Source of the DNA: an uncultured bacterium
Lineage (GTDB): Bacteria > Desulfobacterota > WTBG01
Direction: 5' to 3'
DNA length: 9,038 bases
NCBI GenBank assembly: GCA_938024025.1
Contig: CALJBY010000183.1
Location: 1 to 9,038, forward strand
Part shown: piece after piece, positions 6,431 through 9,038 of the stretch
How the letters are laid out: each line of letters begins with the position of its first letter
Numbering within the stretch: the stretch's first letter is position 1
Made by a program: the position numbers and the translations under genes
The notes under the pieces: generated by a model
The model's input: only the letters and a program-made list of their open reading frames with translations
The model's database searches: none
Told to the model about the DNA's origin: nothing

Positions 6431-7783
6431 ATGACGAACACAGTGGAAGAGAGACCGATTTTAGTTGTTGATGATGAAGAGAGCATGCGACTCGCTCTTT
6501 CCGAAGCCCTTAGCAGGAGCGGTCATAGTGTTGATTGTGTTTCCAACGGATATGATGCTCTAACAAAAATTAACACCGCTCCCGTTAAACTTGTTATTAC
6601 CGATGTACGGATGCCGAAGATGGATGGCCTGGAGGTGTTGCAGGAAATTAAAAAGATTTCACCGCAAACCCCGGTGATAGTTATTACTGCATATGGGGCA
6701 GTCCAAAATGCGGTTGACGCCATGAGGAAGGGAGCAACAGATTATATTTTAAAACCCTTCTCTTTTGAGGATCTGGGTGCAGCGGTGAAGAGGGCACTCA
6801 CAAACGGTGTAAGGCAGTTGGCAGTTGAAAAGAATGATAACAAGCGCGCAATTGTGACACAGGATCCCCGTATGCTCAAATGTATGAACCTGGCTAAAAA
6901 CGTTGCCTTAAGCAGGTCGACGGTCCTTCTCCTGGGGGAGAGCGGGACCGGGAAAGAGTTGTTTGCCAAATATATTCACCAGCACAGTGAATGCAGCGAC
7001 AAATTGTTTGTTGCCGTCAACTGTGCAGCTATTCCCGAAAACCTCTTAGAAAGTGAGCTCTTCGGGTATGAGAAAGGTGCCTTTACGGGTGCTGCCAGCA
7101 AACGGGTAGGTAAGTTCGAATTGGCCCATGGAAGCACGCTCCTCCTGGATGAGGTAGGTGAAATGGGTCTCACCCTGCAGGCAAAGCTTTTGAGGGTGTT
7201 GCAGGAGTTTGAGATTGACCGGGTAGGCGGTAAAGAGCCTGTCCCCATAGATGTACGTATTATTGCGACTACTAATGTTGATTTACAAAAGGCCGTTGCA
7301 GAAGGTAAATTTAGAGAAGACCTCTTCTACCGATTAAATGTTATTCCGCTTAAAATTCCCCCGCTTAGGGAAAGGAAAGAAGATATCCCTTTGCTCGTAG
7401 AACACTTCGTAGAAAAACATAGTGCGCGCTGTAAAAAGACAACACCGGATATTTCTCCGGAGGTTCTCAGCGTACTTAAGGATTATGAGTGGCGAGGAAA
7501 TGTGAGAGAGTTGGAAAATGTGATTGAGCGAACAGTTCTTCTTCATAAAGATGGGACATTATTGCCGCATCACCTGATTATAGAAGAACCTGACGGGACG
7601 GAAAAGGAGAGCTTTTCCGGGGGAAACGTAACCATGAAGGAGATGGAGAGGGAGTTAATTTTAAGGACACTTGAGGACCTGGAAGGAAACAGGACCCATG
7701 CAGCAAAAGCCCTGGGAATAAGCATTAGAACGCTGCGCAATAAGTTAAGTGAATATCGGAACCAGGAGGGGATACACGATTAA
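6431..7783 (+). CDS. Sigma-54-dependent response regulator, FlrC/FleR-like
   Basis: 450 residues from ATG 6431. A TTG at 6428, directly before it, has better spacing to the GAGAGGA box at 6412-6418 and would add one residue. The receiver spans residues 8-125, with D14/D15, phospho-acceptor D58 in ITDVRMP, T87 and K108. The AAA+ domain has Walker A GESGTGKE (169-176), intact GAFTGA (216-221), Walker B LLLDE (237-241) and WRGNVREL (354-361), where the family usually has WPGNVREL. The Fis-type helix-turn-helix is at about 420-442, with AAKALGISIRTLRNKL, typical of FlrC/FleR/NtrC. It directly follows its likely cognate kinase and precedes a sigma-54 promoter and the rod genes, so activation of flgBC is the most likely job. 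A generic NtrC-family role is the fallback. Confidence 0.93.
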   Translation: MTNTVEERPILVVDDEESMRLALSEALSRSGHSVDCVSNGYDALTKINTAPVKLVITDVRMPKMDGLEVLQEIKKISPQTPVIVITAYGAVQNAVDAMRKGATDYILKPFSFEDLGAAVKRALTNGVRQLAVEKNDNKRAIVTQDPRMLKCMNLAKNVALSRSTVLLLGESGTGKELFAKYIHQHSECSDKLFVAVNCAAIPENLLESELFGYEKGAFTGAASKRVGKFELAHGSTLLLDEVGEMGLTLQAKLLRVLQEFEIDRVGGKEPVPIDVRIIATTNVDLQKAVAEGKFREDLFYRLNVIPLKIPPLRERKEDIPLLVEHFVEKHSARCKKTTPDISPEVLSVLKDYEWRGNVRELENVIERTVLLHKDGTLLPHHLIIEEPDGTEKESFSGGNVTMKEMERELILRTLEDLEGNRTHAAKALGISIRTLRNKLSEYRNQEGIHD

Positions 7784-7800
7784 CCTGCGTGAAGAGGTAA

Positions 7801-7817
7801 AGCTCCCCGGGGAAGCT
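7801..7817. promoter_or_regulatory. AGCT-CCCC/GGGG-A-AGCT dyad upstream of flgB promoter
   Basis: Eight-base arms meet with no loop and one unpaired A: AGCTCCCC (7801-7808) and GGGGAAGCT (7809-7817). The dyad lies 20 bases upstream of the -24 element. GCGTG (7787-7791) and CACGC (7831-7835) flank it as a further inverted pair. It could be a binding site for the sigma-54 activator encoded just upstream, or a hairpin ending that transcript. No T-tract follows. A shared AGCT border with the dyad at 1837-1856 is noted but may be chance. Confidence 0.4.
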
Positions 7818-7836
7818 GATGGATATTTCCCACGCC

Positions 7837-7852
7837 TGGTATATGAATTGCA
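7837..7852 (+). promoter_or_regulatory. Sigma-54 (RpoN) -24/-12 promoter for flgB-flgC
   Basis: TGGTATATGAATTGCA has GG (7838-7839) and GC (7850-7851) with the exact 10-base separation, plus the TTGCA -12 block. The -24 block is weaker (TGGTAT instead of TGGCAC). The predicted start is near 7863, about 44 bases before the flgB start codon. Class III flagellar rod operons driven by RpoN and FlrC/FleR are established in Vibrio and Pseudomonas. Confidence 0.65.
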
Positions 7853-7890
7853 ATAAATGAGGGGTGTCTAAAGATTTAGTAAACATTTTT

Positions 7891-7898
7891 AAGGGAGG
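7891..7898 (+). promoter_or_regulatory. Strong ribosome binding site supporting a GTG start for flgB
   Basis: AAGGGAGG ends eight bases before the GTG at 7907. It fixes the non-ATG start, because the next in-frame ATG (7937) would cut off the first ten residues and has no such box. Confidence 0.8.
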
Positions 7899-7906
7899 TA
7901 AAGACG

Positions 7907-8323
7907 GTGGCACCTGAATCATTATTTGGAAATACCATGGTTATGCTGGAAACAGTGCTCGATTTTCAATCGGAGAGGCACACCATTCTTTCCACCAATG
8001 TTGCCAATGTTGATACACCGGGATACAAGGGCCATGATTTACGCTTTGCCGATGAACTTAAAAGGGCAATCGATACTGAAGGAACGATTTCATTGAAAAA
8101 GACTGACGAGAAGCACCTCCCCGTGGAGATGGGTAAGCTCAAAGAGGTAGACCCCCGTCTGGTTACCAGCAATGATTCCCCGCCACGGCTTGACGGCAAT
8201 ACCGTAGACCTTGATAAAGAAATGACAAAACTGGCTGAAAACAGCCTCTATTATAACGTAACAGCTCAAATAGTGTCCAAGAAAATGAGGGGACTGATAA
8301 CCGCTATCAGTGGAGGGAGATAA
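7907..8323 (+). CDS. flgB: Flagellar basal-body rod protein FlgB
   Basis: 138 residues, the usual length for FlgB. FlgB is a proximal-rod subunit assembled in the periplasm after export by the flagellar type III apparatus, so no signal peptide is expected or seen. The N-terminal rod/hook-family motif NVANVDTPGYK (31-41) follows an amphipathic helix. The C-terminal half has the FlgB-type DGNTVDLDKEM (96-106) and a terminal helix used for coiled-coil packing. It starts with GTG behind a strong ribosome binding site and ends one base before the flgC ATG, so the two genes are cotranscribed. Confidence 0.96.
   Translation: MAPESLFGNTMVMLETVLDFQSERHTILSTNVANVDTPGYKGHDLRFADELKRAIDTEGTISLKKTDEKHLPVEMGKLKEVDPRLVTSNDSPPRLDGNTVDLDKEMTKLAENSLYYNVTAQIVSKKMRGLITAISGGR
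8312..8317 (+). promoter_or_regulatory. flgC ribosome binding site inside the end of flgB
   Basis: GGAGGG lies seven bases before the ATG at 8325, within the last codons of flgB. It favours ATG 8325 over the in-frame GTG 8310, which has no comparable box. Confidence 0.75.
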
Positions 8324-8324
8324 A

Positions 8325-8762
8325 ATGGATTTTTTAACTGCGCTTAAAATTAGTTCTTCAGGCTTAAGTGCCCAGCGGCTTAGAATGGATGTCATTGCGA
8401 GTAACCTGGCAAATGTGAATACAACCCGCACGGCTGAGGGGGGACCCTATCGAAGACGGGATGTGGTGTTTGCCTCCCAGCCGGTTACCACTTCCTTTGG
8501 TGAAGTGCTTGATTCGGTGGAGGACAGACATTTAAAACAGGTTGAAGTGGTTGATATTGCTGTTGATGGGGGAAACCCTAAGATGGTCTATGATCCACGT
8601 CATCCTGATGCCAATGCACAGGGATACGTGGGGATGCCCGATATCAATGTGATCGAAGAGATGGTGAATGTTTTGTCAGCCACCCGATCCTATGAGGCAA
8701 ATGTGGCCGTTGTTAATGCCACTAAAAGTATGGTCAACAAGACCCTGGAAATAGGAAGATAA
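8325..8762 (+). CDS. flgC: Flagellar basal-body rod protein FlgC
   Basis: 145 residues, typical for FlgC, a proximal-rod subunit exported by the flagellar type III apparatus and stacked with FlgB in the periplasm. It shows the N-terminal rod motif SNLANVNTT (26-34) after an amphipathic helix, the FlgC-specific block YDPRHPDANAQGYVGMPD (89-106), and the C-terminal SYEANVAVVNATKSM segment (122-136). It follows flgB with a one-base gap. The usual next gene, fliE, is not found in the remaining 276 bases, which are occupied by repeats. Confidence 0.96.
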   Translation: MDFLTALKISSSGLSAQRLRMDVIASNLANVNTTRTAEGGPYRRRDVVFASQPVTTSFGEVLDSVEDRHLKQVEVVDIAVDGGNPKMVYDPRHPDANAQGYVGMPDINVIEEMVNVLSATRSYEANVAVVNATKSMVNKTLEIGR

Positions 8763-8834
8763 AAAAGTCAGTTGTAGGATACTGTCAATAGTTTCATGAA
8801 AACAGGAGAATATATGAAGCATGGGGAAGAATCT

Positions 8835-8855
8835 AACCACAGAGAACACGGAGAA
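8835..8855 (-). repeat. Dispersed short repeat, copy R3 (inverted)
   Basis: Read on the - strand this is TTCTCCGTGTTCTCTGTGGT plus one T, close to the core of R1. It falls within a 14-codon reading frame that starts at 8814 behind an AGGAG box. Confidence 0.75.
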
Positions 8856-8874
8856 TAAATGTTCATTAAAAATA

Positions 8875-8903
8875 CCTCTGTGCACTCCCTATGTTCTGTA
8901 AAC
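8875..8903 (+). repeat. Dispersed short repeat, degenerate copy R4
   Basis: CCTCTGTGCACTCCCTATGT and the following TCTGTAAAC keep the first CTCTGTG unit and a blurred second unit. It faces R3 across about 19 bases, so R3 and R4 form an imperfect inverted pair. Confidence 0.5.
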
Positions 8904-8961
8904 CAAAAAAGATTGCTGCTAATAATAATGCACGGTAAAAGAAAAAAGAGTTAAAAGATTT

Positions 8962-8983
8962 GAGGACACAGAGGTGGAGAGAA
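8962..8983 (-). repeat. Dispersed short repeat, degenerate copy R5 (inverted)
   Basis: GAGGACACAGAGGTGGAGAG and adjoining bases partly match the reverse complement of R6 (ACAGAG and AGAGAA blocks). It faces R6 across about 19 bases, the same arrangement as R3-R4. Confidence 0.45.
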
Positions 8984-9002
8984 CCCAAATTCTTTTTAGT
9001 TT

Positions 9003-9038
9003 CTTGGTAGTTATTATTTTCTCTGTGATCTCTGTGGT
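9003..9038 (+). repeat. Dispersed short repeat, copy R6
   Basis: The 35 bases from 9004 match 2-36 of the window with two mismatches, including the TTGGTAGTTA 5' flank and both CTCTGTG units. It runs off the window edge. Confidence 0.75.

Noticed and set aside
8676..8885. Minus-strand frame over the end of flgC and the following gap
   Set aside because: It overlaps flgC antisense, and its LFSVFSVV segment is just the translated repeat R3; translated copies of this repeat commonly create such spurious frames.
1..9038. Circular closure of the window because both ends carry the same sequence
   Set aside because: The end copies differ at two positions and the similarity is limited to a dispersed repeat also found internally, so they are separate copies rather than an assembly overlap.
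8763..9038. CRISPR-like array, from repeated short units after flgC
   Set aside because: The copies alternate in orientation, vary in sequence and lack regular spacer lengths; no cas genes are present.

Overview
The window is a compact flagellar regulatory and rod locus from a Gram-negative-type bacterium. All genes are on the + strand, and codon use looks uniform and mid-GC by eye. The gene content (two full-length sigma-54 activators, a soluble PAS histidine kinase, an exported TPR protein, flgB-flgC) and the gene-sparse gaps filled with short dispersed repeats would fit an anammox-type planctomycete (Brocadiales), a deltaproteobacterium or a Nitrospirota-like lineage. I lean to the first from general impression only; no ribosomal or taxonomic marker is present to settle it.

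Layout: 1-47 is a short dispersed repeat. 76-1476 encodes a FleQ/FlrA-like sigma-54 response regulator. 1477-2181 is a roughly 700-base gap with a REP-like multi-hairpin palindrome, an AGCT dyad, a second repeat copy and a good sigma-54 promoter at 1950-1965. 2182-5112 encodes a 976-residue exported protein with a beta-rich N-terminus, a Lys/Glu-rich linker and about a dozen TPRs. 5181-6413 encodes a cytoplasmic PAS/HisKA/HATPase kinase (FlrB/FleS type). 6431-7783 encodes a second sigma-54 response regulator (FlrC/FleR type). A 123-base gap then holds an AGCT-bounded dyad and a second sigma-54 promoter at 7837-7852. It is followed by flgB (7907-8323) and flgC (8325-8762), the proximal rod genes. 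The last 276 bases hold no convincing gene but four copies of the dispersed repeat in alternating orientation.

How it works together (inference): the order matches the FlrA -> flrBC -> class III cascade of Vibrio and the FleQ -> fleSR cascade of Pseudomonas. The first activator with RpoN would fire the 1950 promoter to express TPR protein + kinase + second regulator. The kinase would phosphorylate the second regulator, which would fire the 7837 promoter to express the rod genes. Less expected points are a large exported TPR protein built into the regulatory operon, a master-type regulator with an intact phosphorylatable receiver, a G9 tract early in the TPR gene, and repeat copies at both window ends and close to the 1950 promoter. 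I see no mobile-element transposase, CRISPR array, tRNA or rRNA, and no wholly new system; the best candidate for novelty is the TPR protein.
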